Notes: generated from the letters alone by a model not told the origin. A stretch of DNA of 64,000 nucleotides from Bacteriovoracaceae bacterium UBA6200 (GCA_002422605.1 DISW01000003.1:62001-126000), one strand, 5' to 3'; positions 1 through 8,570 are shown, numbered from the stretch's first letter. A program made the numbers and translations.

Positions 1-12
1 CTGCAACGTTCA

Positions 13-1281
13 TTGAATAGAGTAGCCTTTGTAGCAATGGCCTTGTTCTCCATGAACGCCCTTGCTGATAACAGTTATTGTCCAAAATCATTTCCAGTTC
101 TCGAAAGAGACAATGGGGATGGATATCGGTTCGAATCTCGACAACTAGAGAAGCTCTTTTGTACGAATAGATTTGAAGGTGAGCACTTTAAGGTTGTTTA
201 CTCAACTGATGATGAAGCTATCTCATTTGATCATACCGATCCGAAAGTTATCCAACGAGCGGCTAATGTCTATCATCATTTGACTCGTGCAAGAGACTTC
301 TGGATAACAGAGATAAAATCCGACTATGTAGGAAGACTGCCGCAGATTACGATCAGGATCGATATTACGAACGCTTTCTCAAATCTTAGGCATTTCAAGA
401 ATGCTGAACTTGAGAAAAACTATAACAATGCCTGGACTATTCCAGAAGGTGAAACACCTTCATTTGCTTCAGATAAAAAGAAGTGGGGCAAAGAAATTTG
501 GTTCTCACCTTCGAAAAAAATTGAAGCGAGAAAAAATATAAAATCAGAGGGCAACAATCCAATTCACGAAAGCCTTGTCCTGGTAAAGGATCCAATCGTT
601 GACTGGAATACTAGTGCCTTAATCTATCAAGGACTCGGGCTCCTGGTAACACCAGAAATTGACAGTTCTGCAACCATCGATCTGGCGATTAAACGTCTGG
701 GTGCTATTGCGGTCATTCTAGGTTTGGTTGAAGTAACAAAGCACATGGATAAATGGTTCATGAACCGATACTACTATGTGGATACAGCAATGATTCCTGA
801 AATCATATACCATGAATACGCTCACATCGCGATGTCGGATACAATGCCTACTGTTCACTCCGTCCCAGTGATTGAAGGTATGGCCGATTACTTTGCGACA
901 AGGATTGCTGATCGTAGAAAGATGTACGAGTCTATAAAAGATTACTCAAGCAATCTTGCCAAAGATATTGAGAACGATTCCTGGTACCACCCGTATCTTG
1001 AGGGTTCATGGAATGCCACATCGGATTTCACTCTAAGTATGCTATGGTTAGGCCATAAAGAGTTTAAGGATCAAAACGATAAAAGAATTAAAAAAGGTCA
1101 GGCGCCTCTGGCAAACTATGATGACATTATACATCAGGCGCATTTTAACATGAATGAAAACTCGGATATAGCTAACGAATTAACAGGAGCCTTAATTACA
1201 GCTTGTAATAAGATCTGCAGTAATAAGCGTGCTGGTGTGAATACCCTTCATAAAGTCTTTGAGAAGAAAGGTATGAACTAA
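13..1281 (+). CDS. Secreted HExxH zinc metalloprotease-like protein
   Basis: A probable exported metallopeptidase. The N-terminus is a signal peptide ending near MNALA/D. The zinc motif HEYAH sits at residues 267-271 in a helix-like context (EIIYHEYAHIAMSD), and a downstream EGMADY at about residue 288 could give the third zinc ligand, as in gluzincins. The rest of the 422 residues matches no family I can name. The reading frame is open to the left edge of the window, so the TTG used here may not be the real start; a few residues may lie upstream. It runs convergently into the YkgJ-type gene with a 4-base overlap of the ends, and its terminator lies inside that neighbour. Seen: signal peptide and motif. 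Inferred: protease activity. Confidence 0.7.
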   Translation: MNRVAFVAMALFSMNALADNSYCPKSFPVLERDNGDGYRFESRQLEKLFCTNRFEGEHFKVVYSTDDEAISFDHTDPKVIQRAANVYHHLTRARDFWITEIKSDYVGRLPQITIRIDITNAFSNLRHFKNAELEKNYNNAWTIPEGETPSFASDKKKWGKEIWFSPSKKIEARKNIKSEGNNPIHESLVLVKDPIVDWNTSALIYQGLGLLVTPEIDSSATIDLAIKRLGAIAVILGLVEVTKHMDKWFMNRYYYVDTAMIPEIIYHEYAHIAMSDTMPTVHSVPVIEGMADYFATRIADRRKMYESIKDYSSNLAKDIENDSWYHPYLEGSWNATSDFTLSMLWLGHKEFKDQNDKRIKKGQAPLANYDDIIHQAHFNMNENSDIANELTGALITACNKICSNKRAGVNTLHKVFEKKGMN

Positions 1282-1892
1282 GTTTTCTTTTTAAGTCTCG
1301 TCCCAATCATAAAAGGCAGAGTCCCAGCAGACTCTGCCTTTTCAAAAAAAGCATAAATGGCTATATCAGATTTAGGTGTCTTCACTAAACGAGTCGGTTG
1401 CAAGGATTCGCGAGTACTGCATTGTGAAGCATCCCCTAAAACGGCATTAGTCCGACAAACCGAAGGCCGGTCATCATATACTGAACAACTTCCATCTTCA
1501 GATAAAAAAATACATTTCCTATCTTCAAATCTTATTTTGAAAAAAGCAGCGCTATCATTCCCCGCCTTCATTTGAATTCGTAGTCGTTTTTGATCTATGG
1601 ATATTCCATTCTGGATTCGATGGACTAAAAGGTCAGCCTCTTCATTGGTGATACTGACTTGGGTATGGCAACAATCATTACAGCTGACTTTGCATGGACA
1701 TAGTTGGGCGACTAAGGGATGAGCGAAAGTTTCTTTATTAAATTCATCAACAATTGCATGGACAACCTTTGCCCTAGTTAGGTTATCTGAAATTAAGGCC
1801 AAATTCGAACTAATGAAGTCGTATATTGCTTTGAATTCCGGTAAAGCCTTGAGTTCATCAAATGACTTTTTGGCAATGGCCGGAACATTCAT
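1278..1892 (-). CDS. YkgJ-type cysteine cluster protein
   Basis: 204-residue cytosolic protein with the cysteine pattern of the YkgJ family (putative zinc/iron-chelating domain, PF03692). CPCKVSCNDCC occurs near residues 66-76, followed by CIFL, then GSCSVYDDRPSVCR near residues 135-147. The family is thought to bind metal or an Fe-S cluster; no reaction is established. A helical N-terminal stretch of about 60 residues precedes the cluster. The start is supported by a good ribosome site (AAAGGAGCTGTC before ATG). Its last codons overlap the end of the convergent metalloprotease gene and carry that gene's terminator hairpin. Family assignment is secure; role unknown. Confidence 0.85.
   Translation of the reverse strand: MNVPAIAKKSFDELKALPEFKAIYDFISSNLALISDNLTRAKVVHAIVDEFNKETFAHPLVAQLCPCKVSCNDCCHTQVSITNEEADLLVHRIQNGISIDQKRLRIQMKAGNDSAAFFKIRFEDRKCIFLSEDGSCSVYDDRPSVCRTNAVLGDASQCSTRESLQPTRLVKTPKSDIAIYAFFEKAESAGTLPFMIGTRLKKKT
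1311..1342 (+). terminator. Hairpin terminator embedded in the convergent gene
   Basis: Perfect 13-bp inverted repeat, arms AAAAGGCAGAGTC (1311-1323) and GACTCTGCCTTTT (1330-1342), with loop CCAGCA. The T-run closes the 3' arm on the plus strand, 30 bases after the stop of the metalloprotease gene. The whole hairpin lies in the coding sequence of the YkgJ-type gene on the other strand. Because the arms end in A4/T4, it could act in both directions. Confidence 0.7.
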
Positions 1893-2091
1893 GACAGCTC
1901 CTTTGTCATTGTTCTACTTATTAATAGAATGACATATTTTTTAATTTATAAAACCAAATTATTTAATACTTGAAGAATTTTGTTTTAAGGATTTATTAAT
2001 CTTTAGAAACTTTATAGTTCCATCACTCTGTGAATCACTGTTTGAATAGGGCAATCGTTAAAAGAGTTATGACTTAACAGGAGGTTTATTT

Positions 2092-2487
2092 ATGAAACGA
2101 CTACTAGGAACAATTACAGCTTTAATGATGGCCCTTCCTCTTTATGCCAATACCGGCACAACTGCTTCGCCTGGATCAACTTCTGAGGCATCAGACACAT
2201 CCACCATGAGAGGCGGAACTCCAGGATCTACATCAACTCAAACTGAAGAAATGGAAATGCAGGAAGATCCAGCTATGCAGCCAACACAATCAGGCTCTAC
2301 GACAACAAATCCAACGATGGAAGAACAAGAAGAAGATCCTTCAATGCAATCAGATTCATCAACATCTGATACAACAATGGAAGAACAAGTAGAAGATCCA
2401 TCTATGCAATCAGATTCAACGATGGAACAACAAGAAGACACACCTACAAACATTGATACAACTACGCCAGCTGAAGAAGAGGAATAA
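2092..2487 (+). CDS. Small secreted acidic Ser/Thr/Glu-rich repeat protein
   Basis: 131 residues with a clear signal peptide (MKRLLGTITALMMALPLYA) and then a low-complexity mature part made of Ser, Thr, Glu, Gln, Pro and Met, with no cysteine and almost no basic residues. A motif of the form MEEQxEDPSMQSDS is repeated twice with a third shorter copy, and the tail is EEEE. It is probably intrinsically disordered and very acidic, in the periplasm or outside the cell. The start is set by a strong ribosome site, AGGAGGTTTATTTATG. It appears to be a single-gene unit. I recognise no family and assign no function. Confidence 0.75.
   Translation: MKRLLGTITALMMALPLYANTGTTASPGSTSEASDTSTMRGGTPGSTSTQTEEMEMQEDPAMQPTQSGSTTTNPTMEEQEEDPSMQSDSSTSDTTMEEQVEDPSMQSDSTMEQQEDTPTNIDTTTPAEEEE
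2317..2417 (+). repeat. Tandem 60-base period repeat within the acidic protein gene
   Basis: Two near-identical 41-base copies, 2317-2357 and 2377-2417, each starting ATGGAAGAACAA and ending GCAATCAGATTC, differ at only a few positions and are 60 bases apart. A shorter third copy starts at about 2422. They encode the MEEQ/MQSDS repeats, so the repeat number may vary between strains. Confidence 0.8.
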
Positions 2488-2497
2488 TTTTTTTGAA

Positions 2498-2523
2498 TTG
2501 GCAGAGGGTAAAACCTCTGCCAA
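2498..2523 (+). terminator. Hairpin between convergent genes
   Basis: Ten-base arms TTGGCAGAGG (2498-2507) and CCTCTGCCAA (2514-2523) around a 6-base loop, between two convergent genes. The bases after it on the plus strand are only moderately T-rich (TCTTACTT), so as an intrinsic terminator it is plausible but not strong. Confidence 0.5.
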
Positions 2524-2529
2524 TCTTAC

Positions 2530-3957
2530 TTAGAAGAAAATACTAAACATTCCCGATTTTAGACTTCTACCATCAATCTCTTCTGAACTTGATCCTGATT
2601 GCGCTTGATAGACCGTCTCTTCATCAGGTTCAAAGAAACCATAAACAGTAAATTCACCTGCAAATTCACGATAATTACCGGATGTTACGGCTGAAGCATG
2701 GGCCACCCCCGCCTGGAAGTATTCGAAGTCCCAAAGATTAATTTTGGTCGTTGAGCACGAATAAATAGGAGTTGCATAATTTTTATCAACTACATAACTA
2801 GTGATGTAATTATCACCATAAACCAAATCATCTGCATCTAATGAAGTAACTGCTTGTTGAGTGGTGCTCAAACCTAACATATCAAATGGACTCATCGTCA
2901 CTACTGATGCTGGTGCCAACTCAACGTAATTAGTTAGTATCTCACTGCAGCTCTTATTCGTAACTGAACTATCTGGGTTGTATGACTTTAAACTAATTTG
3001 CCCCATGGCAAAATTCTGTTTACCGGCATCATTACTCCTAATTTCACTTCTTCCTGATAATTGTGTCGTTTGGAAAAAGGTTTGCTTATGAGTCACTTGA
3101 ATGTCCGGTAATCTGTTATCTATGCCATAGCTTAATTGAGTAATTGTTGATGTTTTCCCTAAGGAAGTTGACTCTCCATAAAAGCTTAAGCAATAGTCCC
3201 CTGTCATTTCGCCGATAATGATATTACTTGTATAGACTGTTCCTGAAACTCGCGGATCACAACAAGCACCTTCACTTAAACAGTACTTGATTTGAGAAGG
3301 GGAAGAACAATTCAGACCTACAGAAATCGGATTCTGATAAGCACCGCCGCCCTGATTACTTGAACACGTTAGAGACGCCGTATTACTACCACCCGATGAA
3401 TTACCATTGTCATCATCTTCATCATCAGGATTACCGCCAGTCGTTCCACCACTGCTACCACCAGAAGTTGAGACGCCAGGATAAGGAGCCCCACTATAAT
3501 ACTGACCTCCGCCTAATGAAGAACCACTAGATCCTGTTGAAGATGAACCTGAATCACTACTGCTTCCCCGTCCTGAGGATGAGCCATTTCCTGAATAAGA
3601 TCTACCAGAAGAATAACCGCTACCTCCACCACCGCCATAAGAATAGTTGTTCCCCATGGAATAGGCTGCTTGTGGGCTTGCACTTCCTCCACCAGATGTA
3701 TCTGCATAGTCATCGAAAGGTTCATCTCTACGAGGAGAATCATCACGTGGAATACTTTGGGGCTGATAAGTAGGAATATTCTTTTTTGGAGCATTGGCCA
3801 TCTTCTTGACTGAGGCCGGCTCTCTTTTCTTCAATTTCTTCTTAGGGACTAACTCTTCATCTACATTACTTACTTCTTTAGCTTTTCCACCAAGCTTAAC
3901 GTTGATGGAGTAGAAAAGTGCTAATATCCCTAATGCGAGTGCTGTAATCCTAAACAT
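2530..3957 (-). CDS. Envelope protein with N-terminal anchor and Gly/Ser-rich linker
   Basis: 475 residues. A hydrophobic segment at residues 2-20 can act as signal anchor or signal peptide. A Lys-rich stretch follows (KKKLKKREPASVKK), then about 100 residues of Gly/Ser/Tyr repeats (roughly 90-195), and finally a more ordered domain of about 270 residues with several cysteines (LTCSSNQ, LNCSS, CLSEGACCDP). The layout, anchor, flexible spacer and Cys-containing outer domain, suggests a surface or periplasmic protein held away from the membrane. I do not recognise the C-terminal domain. It is preceded at about 95 bases by the FecR-like gene on the same strand. Confidence 0.7.
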   Translation of the reverse strand: MFRITALALGILALFYSINVKLGGKAKEVSNVDEELVPKKKLKKREPASVKKMANAPKKNIPTYQPQSIPRDDSPRRDEPFDDYADTSGGGSASPQAAYSMGNNYSYGGGGGSGYSSGRSYSGNGSSSGRGSSSDSGSSSTGSSGSSLGGGQYYSGAPYPGVSTSGGSSGGTTGGNPDDEDDDNGNSSGGSNTASLTCSSNQGGGAYQNPISVGLNCSSPSQIKYCLSEGACCDPRVSGTVYTSNIIIGEMTGDYCLSFYGESTSLGKTSTITQLSYGIDNRLPDIQVTHKQTFFQTTQLSGRSEIRSNDAGKQNFAMGQISLKSYNPDSSVTNKSCSEILTNYVELAPASVVTMSPFDMLGLSTTQQAVTSLDADDLVYGDNYITSYVVDKNYATPIYSCSTTKINLWDFEYFQAGVAHASAVTSGNYREFAGEFTVYGFFEPDEETVYQAQSGSSSEEIDGRSLKSGMFSIFF

Positions 3958-4052
3958 TTTTAATCCTGTTTATAGATGAGTCGTAACTTCTCTATCGGTT
4001 ATCCGGATGAAAAAGATTAGGTATTACTTAATTATTGCTCTAAGTACTTAAT

Positions 4053-4451
4053 TTAAAATGAATATTTACGGCGCTCAAAGCCAGGAGGGTTAGACTTGTA
4101 GCGGAATCCTTCCTTGGCCTTAACAATTTCAGGCACGAAGGTATGTACATGTGGGGAAGACACTAATACCTCACCGGAGGCTACGTCTAAATCCACATCA
4201 TTATTTTCATTCAGGGAAACCCGAAACTCACCGGATTCAGTAGAAAATGACACATCATCATTAAGAACCTTCATGTTCTTTTTCGTTTTAACCTGAATGT
4301 GTCCCTTCAAGATTCTTACTTCCTGCTGATTAATGACTTTTGCTTCGGAGTTTTCTCCCACAACAATCTGAGCATCTTTTAAGCGAAGAATTTCTGAAGA
4401 GAAAGCAGAGTTCATAAAAACCATCATGAGTATGAAAGAAAGATAACGCAT
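4053..4451 (-). CDS. Small exported FecR-like beta protein
   Basis: 132 residues with a signal peptide (cleavage near NSAFS/S). The mature part alternates short strands: an ILKGHIQVKT segment, VSFSTESGEFRVSL, then VDLDVASGEVLVSSP. This resembles the core of the FecR domain, where a GxVxV strand pattern and a SGxV turn recur. No anti-sigma N-terminal part is present, so it is a stand-alone periplasmic version. The assignment is by pattern and is tentative. It lies 65 bases downstream of the L,D-transpeptidase gene, with a terminator between them. Confidence 0.6.
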   Translation of the reverse strand: MRYLSFILMMVFMNSAFSSEILRLKDAQIVVGENSEAKVINQQEVRILKGHIQVKTKKNMKVLNDDVSFSTESGEFRVSLNENNDVDLDVASGEVLVSSPHVHTFVPEIVKAKEGFRYKSNPPGFERRKYSF

Positions 4452-4463
4452 TATGGGCCCCTA

Positions 4464-4500
4464 AACAAAAAGAATCAGGAAGAAAAATTCTCCCTGACTC
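4464..4500 (-). terminator. Terminator of the L,D-transpeptidase gene
   Basis: Read on the minus strand, a 13-bp stem with two G-T wobbles (4500-4488 paired with 4484-4472) and a 3-base loop is followed by a T-rich tract (TTTTTG). It starts 17 bases after the stop codon at 4517. The wobbles pair only in the minus-strand RNA, which fixes the direction. Confidence 0.7.
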
Positions 4501-4516
4501 AAGCATAGAGTACTAG

Positions 4517-5257
4517 TTATTCATGAACAATGATCACTGTGTCCCAAGAACTCAATTGATCTTTAAGCAGGTCACCGGTGTTACGGGAAATTTGTTTTAC
4601 TGAAACAGTATTGTTACCAATACGAGTTCGCCCCTTGGCTTCATTAATAATTTTATATTGTCCATCCTGGCTTCCACGGCCTGACTCCATCACTTTTTCT
4701 CGAATGAGCTGTGACGTTTCGTGAATAGTTCTAATACAACCACCAGAAGCTCTTTTGCCCAGATCTTTATAAGCCGACTTACCCGCAGCATGAATCGCAA
4801 TTCCTCCTATAAAGAAGACTGAGTTAGGCATAGGTGCATTCCAGGTATAAGAAAGATAATCACGATAAATTTTAGTGGGACGAAAAAAACCTTTCGGAGT
4901 TGTCGATATATACACTCGTCCTGATTTTGCTTTCTCTTGCTTTTCTCTTCCTGTTGAAATCTTCTCTTTAAGAATTTCGATTCCGTTCTCATACATTGTA
5001 AGAGTTTGAGCATCAGGTCCAGAGACGGCCTTATTGATGGCTATCACTAAACGGTGATTCTGAACTGCTCTTTCGATTCCTTCCTTATTAAGTCCTGGAG
5101 ATAGGGCAGATTTCATCTCTGCCATGACATATTCTTCAATGGGCAACATACCTTCGGCGATGGCCTGTTCATCAGTAAGTTCATTCGCTAAGGCCATATT
5201 AAGGGTCGAAACCGCGCCAATGAGAACCAATGCTTTCGAAAAAGACATCCACTTCAT
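4517..5257 (-). CDS. L,D-transpeptidase (YkuD domain), secreted
   Basis: 246 residues with a signal peptide (cleavage near MALA/N). The YkuD catalytic signature is present: His156 in AIHAAG, then Ser171-Gly-Gly-Cys174-Ile-Arg176, with Cys174 the expected nucleophile. Enzymes of this family form 3-3 cross-links in peptidoglycan, attach proteins to it, or exchange its terminal residue. The approximately 110 residues before the domain are helical and not a LysM or peptidoglycan-binding repeat. The start follows a good ribosome site (CCAGGAGATAGTT). In predatory relatives such enzymes remodel predator or prey wall; which substrate applies here cannot be read from the sequence. Confidence 0.87.
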   Translation of the reverse strand: MKWMSFSKALVLIGAVSTLNMALANELTDEQAIAEGMLPIEEYVMAEMKSALSPGLNKEGIERAVQNHRLVIAINKAVSGPDAQTLTMYENGIEILKEKISTGREKQEKAKSGRVYISTTPKGFFRPTKIYRDYLSYTWNAPMPNSVFFIGGIAIHAAGKSAYKDLGKRASGGCIRTIHETSQLIREKVMESGRGSQDGQYKIINEAKGRTRIGNNTVSVKQISRNTGDLLKDQLSSWDTVIIVHE

Positions 5258-5372
5258 AACTATCTCCTGGTTACACGTAATGAAGGGATACTAGGCCAAA
5301 TAAATTTATTAACGAGAGACTTTGAAAAAAGAACCATATAGGGAAAGAGTGTCTAATACTTAGACGCAAGGT

Positions 5373-6569
5373 TCATTGCGGTTGGTTTATTAAGTTGAAG
5401 AATTTTGGATAGGATTTATTAACGGCCTCGGCAGGAGAAACAGAGCCTCCCCCATGATGGAGAAGAAAGAGACTCCCGGCCATGATCATGCGGTGGTCAT
5501 CAGGAAGGATTAAAGCCTGAGGGAGAGCGCTTCGGTTCTTACTCCCCTTAATAAAGAGAGAGTGTCCGTCGGTGGAAGCTTCCCGGTTAAAGATCTTAAG
5601 AAGTTTCATCACCTCTCCTAACCTATCGCTCTCTTTATGGACTAAGTTTTCAATTCCAATAAGCTGATGCTCTCCCTCAATATGTGAAAGAAAATAGCCC
5701 AAAGTCGGAACTAAATCCAAAGCGTCCGAAACATCAAAATGAAGAGCATGATGATCCTTCAGAGGATGAACGACAATTCCTTCTGGGTTAAGCTCCACAC
5801 AATTAAATTCTTTCAAGAGATCATAAAACTTTGAATCCGCCTGAAAGGTATCTGGCACCAATTGAGGAAAAGTGATTTTGTGATTTAAGGAAGCGAAGGC
5901 CAGAGGGTAACTCGCACTACTCCAGTCCGCGGGAATCATATAGGACGAGAGCTTGGGAAGGTCTTCAACTAATTTTTCAGTCATGGCCCAATAGCTTTGA
6001 GAGGACTCCATGTGAAGAGGGATGACTTTGGTCTGGGTACAAACGCTCAGTAATTGAAAAGCAGTGGCAAACTGAGTTGTTTTAGAGGCATCAACCTTTA
6101 AAATTTCAGGAAGCTTAATTGGCCCCTGAAGAGTCAGGACATGATCATTTAAAGATGCTTGCCCACCAAGTGTATGAACAAGATCAATGAATTCCTGCCA
6201 AGGGCGCTCTTTAAGTCGGGGGCCAAGAATTAATTGATAAGAACTTTTTCCCAGTAACAGCAGCGTTGCCAGAAAACGAGCAGTGGTGCCGCCCTCTCCA
6301 ACAGAAAGCACAGTCCCACTTCCTTCACATTCAGGAAAAGAGTTAAGGATTTCAACTGATGAACGAGTTTCATCTGAAAGAATATTTAAACCAATTTTTT
6401 CCAGGCAATCGATGAGGATAGTCACATCACTGGCATGGGGAAGACGTGAGAGCTTAAAAGGATTCTTAATAAGGGCCGCCAGAATCAGGGCGCGATTGGC
6501 ATAGGATTTTGAAGGAGGTACCAGGACCTCCTTAACCATTTCACCGCTATTTAGGCTTAAACTCTGCAT
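5373..6569 (-). CDS. aroA: 3-phosphoshikimate 1-carboxyvinyltransferase (EPSP synthase)
   Basis: Sixth step of the shikimate pathway: joins phosphoenolpyruvate to shikimate-3-phosphate. 398 residues, slightly short of the usual 420-430. Family motifs in order: VPPSKSYANRA (PxSKS), GEGGTTARF, LKERPW, a DALDLVPTL segment carrying the catalytic Asp, HKESDRLGE, and DDHRMIM near the C-terminus. It overlaps the end of aroB by 23 bases, so the two are translated from one message. A second Met (residue 11, just before VKEVLVPPSKS) is an alternative start that would still overlap aroB; neither has a strong ribosome site. Cytoplasmic. Confidence 0.93.
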   Translation of the reverse strand: MQSLSLNSGEMVKEVLVPPSKSYANRALILAALIKNPFKLSRLPHASDVTILIDCLEKIGLNILSDETRSSVEILNSFPECEGSGTVLSVGEGGTTARFLATLLLLGKSSYQLILGPRLKERPWQEFIDLVHTLGGQASLNDHVLTLQGPIKLPEILKVDASKTTQFATAFQLLSVCTQTKVIPLHMESSQSYWAMTEKLVEDLPKLSSYMIPADWSSASYPLAFASLNHKITFPQLVPDTFQADSKFYDLLKEFNCVELNPEGIVVHPLKDHHALHFDVSDALDLVPTLGYFLSHIEGEHQLIGIENLVHKESDRLGEVMKLLKIFNREASTDGHSLFIKGSKNRSALPQALILPDDHRMIMAGSLFLLHHGGGSVSPAEAVNKSYPKFFNLINQPQ

Positions 6570-7551
6570 AGGACTGAATCTTTGCTTTAAAATCTTTTAA
6601 AGAAACTTCTTCAACATAACAAAAACCAATATCCTTGACGAGAACTAAGCGGATCTTCGTATCCACCTTCTTCTTATCCTGCTCAAGATACTCTAAGAAA
6701 GTGTTAAGTTTGAATTTGGGATAATGATCTATCTCCATCTTCTCGACGGGTAAAGCCAGGGCACGGGCCATCTTTAGCCACATTTCGTGAGAATCATCGA
6801 GACCCATAACTTTAAAAATGTATTTAAGGCCCATGGTAACGGCCTGGCCGTGAGGGATTTTTAAGGCATATTCAAAAGCATGGCCTAAAGTGTGACCGAG
6901 ATTAAGATGGATTCTGTCTCCTTGCTCTTTAAAATCTCTTTCCACCACTTCGTTCTTATATTTGGCACAAGCAATGGCAATATCTTCAATGGGAGCTTTT
7001 TTAAGGATCAATTGATGAATCTCTTTAGAGAGAAATCCATACTTTAAAACCTCGCCTTTTCCCGAATACCATTCCTTCTCGGGAAGTGACGTTAAAAACT
7101 CTCCACAGATAAAGATCTTCTCTGGTGAATGAAAAGAGCCAATGAGATTTTTTCCCAGAGGCAAATTAAGCGCGACCTTACCGCCAATCGATCCATCAAT
7201 CATTGCAAGAAGAGTTGTAGGAATCGCTACCCACTTAATGCCTCTTAATAAAGTTGCCGCAACAAAGCCCGCAAAGTCCGTCGTGGCCCCTCCGCCAATC
7301 GCATAAAGAGTCGACTCGCGGCTAATCCCCTGCTTTAGGAAGAACTCAATCGCGCGGGCGTAAACCTCAAGGTTCTTCTCCTCTTCAGGGTCTTTCAGCC
7401 AAAAAATACGGGGAGAAAAAGAGATCCACTGCGGCAGATGATTTTTTACTTTATAATCAGCAATGGCGAAGAACTGGCCATCTTTAAAATTATCCAGTTC
7501 CTTGAATAGTTCGAGTTTTTTAAGGTAAGTTAGGTTAGCTTTCATGTTCAT
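6547..7551 (-). CDS. aroB: 3-dehydroquinate synthase
   Basis: Second step of the shikimate pathway: converts DAHP to 3-dehydroquinate using NAD and a divalent metal. 334 residues, near the usual size. Visible motifs: GGGATTDFAGFVAATLLRG (NAD/glycine-rich region), PTTLLAMIDGSIGGKVALN, GKNLIGSFHSP, the metal-binding ExxK region in GEVLKYG, and the metal-binding histidines in LNLGHTLGHAFE and IPHGQAV. It is the first gene of an aroB-aroA pair and is divergent from the zinc-ribbon gene at 7582, with about 30 bases between the starts. Confidence 0.95.
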   Translation of the reverse strand: MNMKANLTYLKKLELFKELDNFKDGQFFAIADYKVKNHLPQWISFSPRIFWLKDPEEEKNLEVYARAIEFFLKQGISRESTLYAIGGGATTDFAGFVAATLLRGIKWVAIPTTLLAMIDGSIGGKVALNLPLGKNLIGSFHSPEKIFICGEFLTSLPEKEWYSGKGEVLKYGFLSKEIHQLILKKAPIEDIAIACAKYKNEVVERDFKEQGDRIHLNLGHTLGHAFEYALKIPHGQAVTMGLKYIFKVMGLDDSHEMWLKMARALALPVEKMEIDHYPKFKLNTFLEYLEQDKKKVDTKIRLVLVKDIGFCYVEEVSLKDFKAKIQSYAEFKPK

Positions 7552-7581
7552 CTATTATCGTCGAAAATTAAGGAAAAAGAA

Positions 7582-8265
7582 GTGAGTGTTGACTGGTTTT
7601 TTAAATTAAAAGAAATCGATTCTCTAACTAAAATGAAGAGCGCATTCTTAAAAAATAAGAGTGAGCAGGAAGATCGAGTATCAAAACTGCGAGAACGCCG
7701 TGAAAGCTCTTTAATGCAAATAACTTCTCTTCAGCAGGAAGTCTTTTCCACCAATCATAAGCTCTCCGAAGCAGAAAAGAAGCTAAAGACCGCCAGTGAG
7801 CAGAAACAACGCTTGATGGATATAGGCGGAGATGAAAATAAAATCTCTCTGTTTCAAACAGAAATCGATCACGCTGAAGAGCAGGGATTGGAACTTCTTA
7901 CCCTCCTTGATTCGCTTGAAACACAAATGACCGAGATCAAAACCTTCTTAAGTGGTTTAGAAAAATCTCTCCAAGAGATAGAGTCTGAGGTGCAACCGGA
8001 AGTCGCCAAAATAAATTCTGAACTTATCAACATTGATCTAAGGCTTAAGCTTCTGATTGAAGAACTTCCGGATTCCTTCCGGACCACCTACCTCAAAACC
8101 GCTGCCCGCAACCTGGCCCATGGGCCCTTTACCCGAGTGGATCAAGGTAACTGTTTCTTTTGCCGTTATAAAATCTCCCGCATAGAAGAGTCTGAAATCG
8201 ACATGCAAAGGAATCTGAAATCATGTCCCCAGTGCTATCGTATCTTCTTGCCTTACGGCGCCTGA
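7582..8265 (+). CDS. Coiled-coil protein with C-terminal C4 zinc ribbon
   Basis: 227 residues with a GTG start behind AGGAAAAAGAA. Residues 10-165 are heptad-rich and strongly coiled coil. The C-terminus carries CFFC and, 24 residues later, CPQC, the four-cysteine ribbon of the zf-RING_7/DUF164 family (related to CdsZ and FlgZ-like proteins, which scaffold secretion or division complexes in some bacteria). A role as a nucleic-acid or protein scaffold is inference. The gene ends 19 bases before the RNase P RNA and they may be transcribed together. Confidence 0.8.
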   Translation: MSVDWFFKLKEIDSLTKMKSAFLKNKSEQEDRVSKLRERRESSLMQITSLQQEVFSTNHKLSEAEKKLKTASEQKQRLMDIGGDENKISLFQTEIDHAEEQGLELLTLLDSLETQMTEIKTFLSGLEKSLQEIESEVQPEVAKINSELINIDLRLKLLIEELPDSFRTTYLKTAARNLAHGPFTRVDQGNCFFCRYKISRIEESEIDMQRNLKSCPQCYRIFLPYGA

Positions 8266-8284
8266 CAGCGTTATATAAATCTTA

Positions 8285-8570
8285 CCGAGATCAGGGGACT
8301 ATCGCCGCCGCAAGGGGGAGGAAAGTCCGGACACCAAAGAGCACCGTAGCGGGTAATGCCCGTCCGTCGTGAGACGAGGACAAGTGCAACAGAAAGTATG
8401 TACAGGTAATGCTGTAGTGAAACCAGGTAAACTCTACGGGGTGCAAGCCCAAATAGGTGAGCGTTGATTCTGCTCGAGGAGCTCACGGGTTGGGTGCTGG
8501 AGCCTAAGGGTAACTTTAGGCCTAGAGGAATGATAGTTTAATACAAAATCCGGCTTATTCCTGATCTCGG
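8285..8570 (+). ncRNA. rnpB: RNase P RNA
   Basis: Catalytic RNA of RNase P, which cuts the 5' leader from tRNA precursors. The universal 5' core GAGGAAAGTCC is at 8318-8328 and the universal 3' core, GAGGAATGAT to AAAATCCGGCTTA, at 8525-8557; GTGCAACAGAAA and GGTAAACTC (P10/P11 and J regions) are also present. The first and last 11 bases, CCGAGATCAGG (8285-8295) and CCTGATCTCGG (8560-8570), pair perfectly as helix P1, and TTTTTT follows immediately. At about 286 nt it is short beside the 377 nt of E. coli; the region after P11 holds only a small hairpin (TACAG/CTGTA) where E. coli has P12-P14. It follows the zinc-ribbon gene by 19 bases. Confidence 0.96.

Noticed and set aside
2238..2453. Minus-strand reading frame opposite the acidic protein gene, Ser/Cys-rich
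   Set aside because: It is the antisense of the repeat; no ribosome site, and its composition simply mirrors the sense codons.
5351..5365. GTCTAA/TTAGAC hairpin as terminator of aroA
   Set aside because: Six A/T-rich base pairs with a 3-base loop and no T-run; too weak.
8271..8486. Minus-strand open frame of 71 codons
   Set aside because: It overlaps the RNase P RNA, whose conserved core and paired ends are clear.
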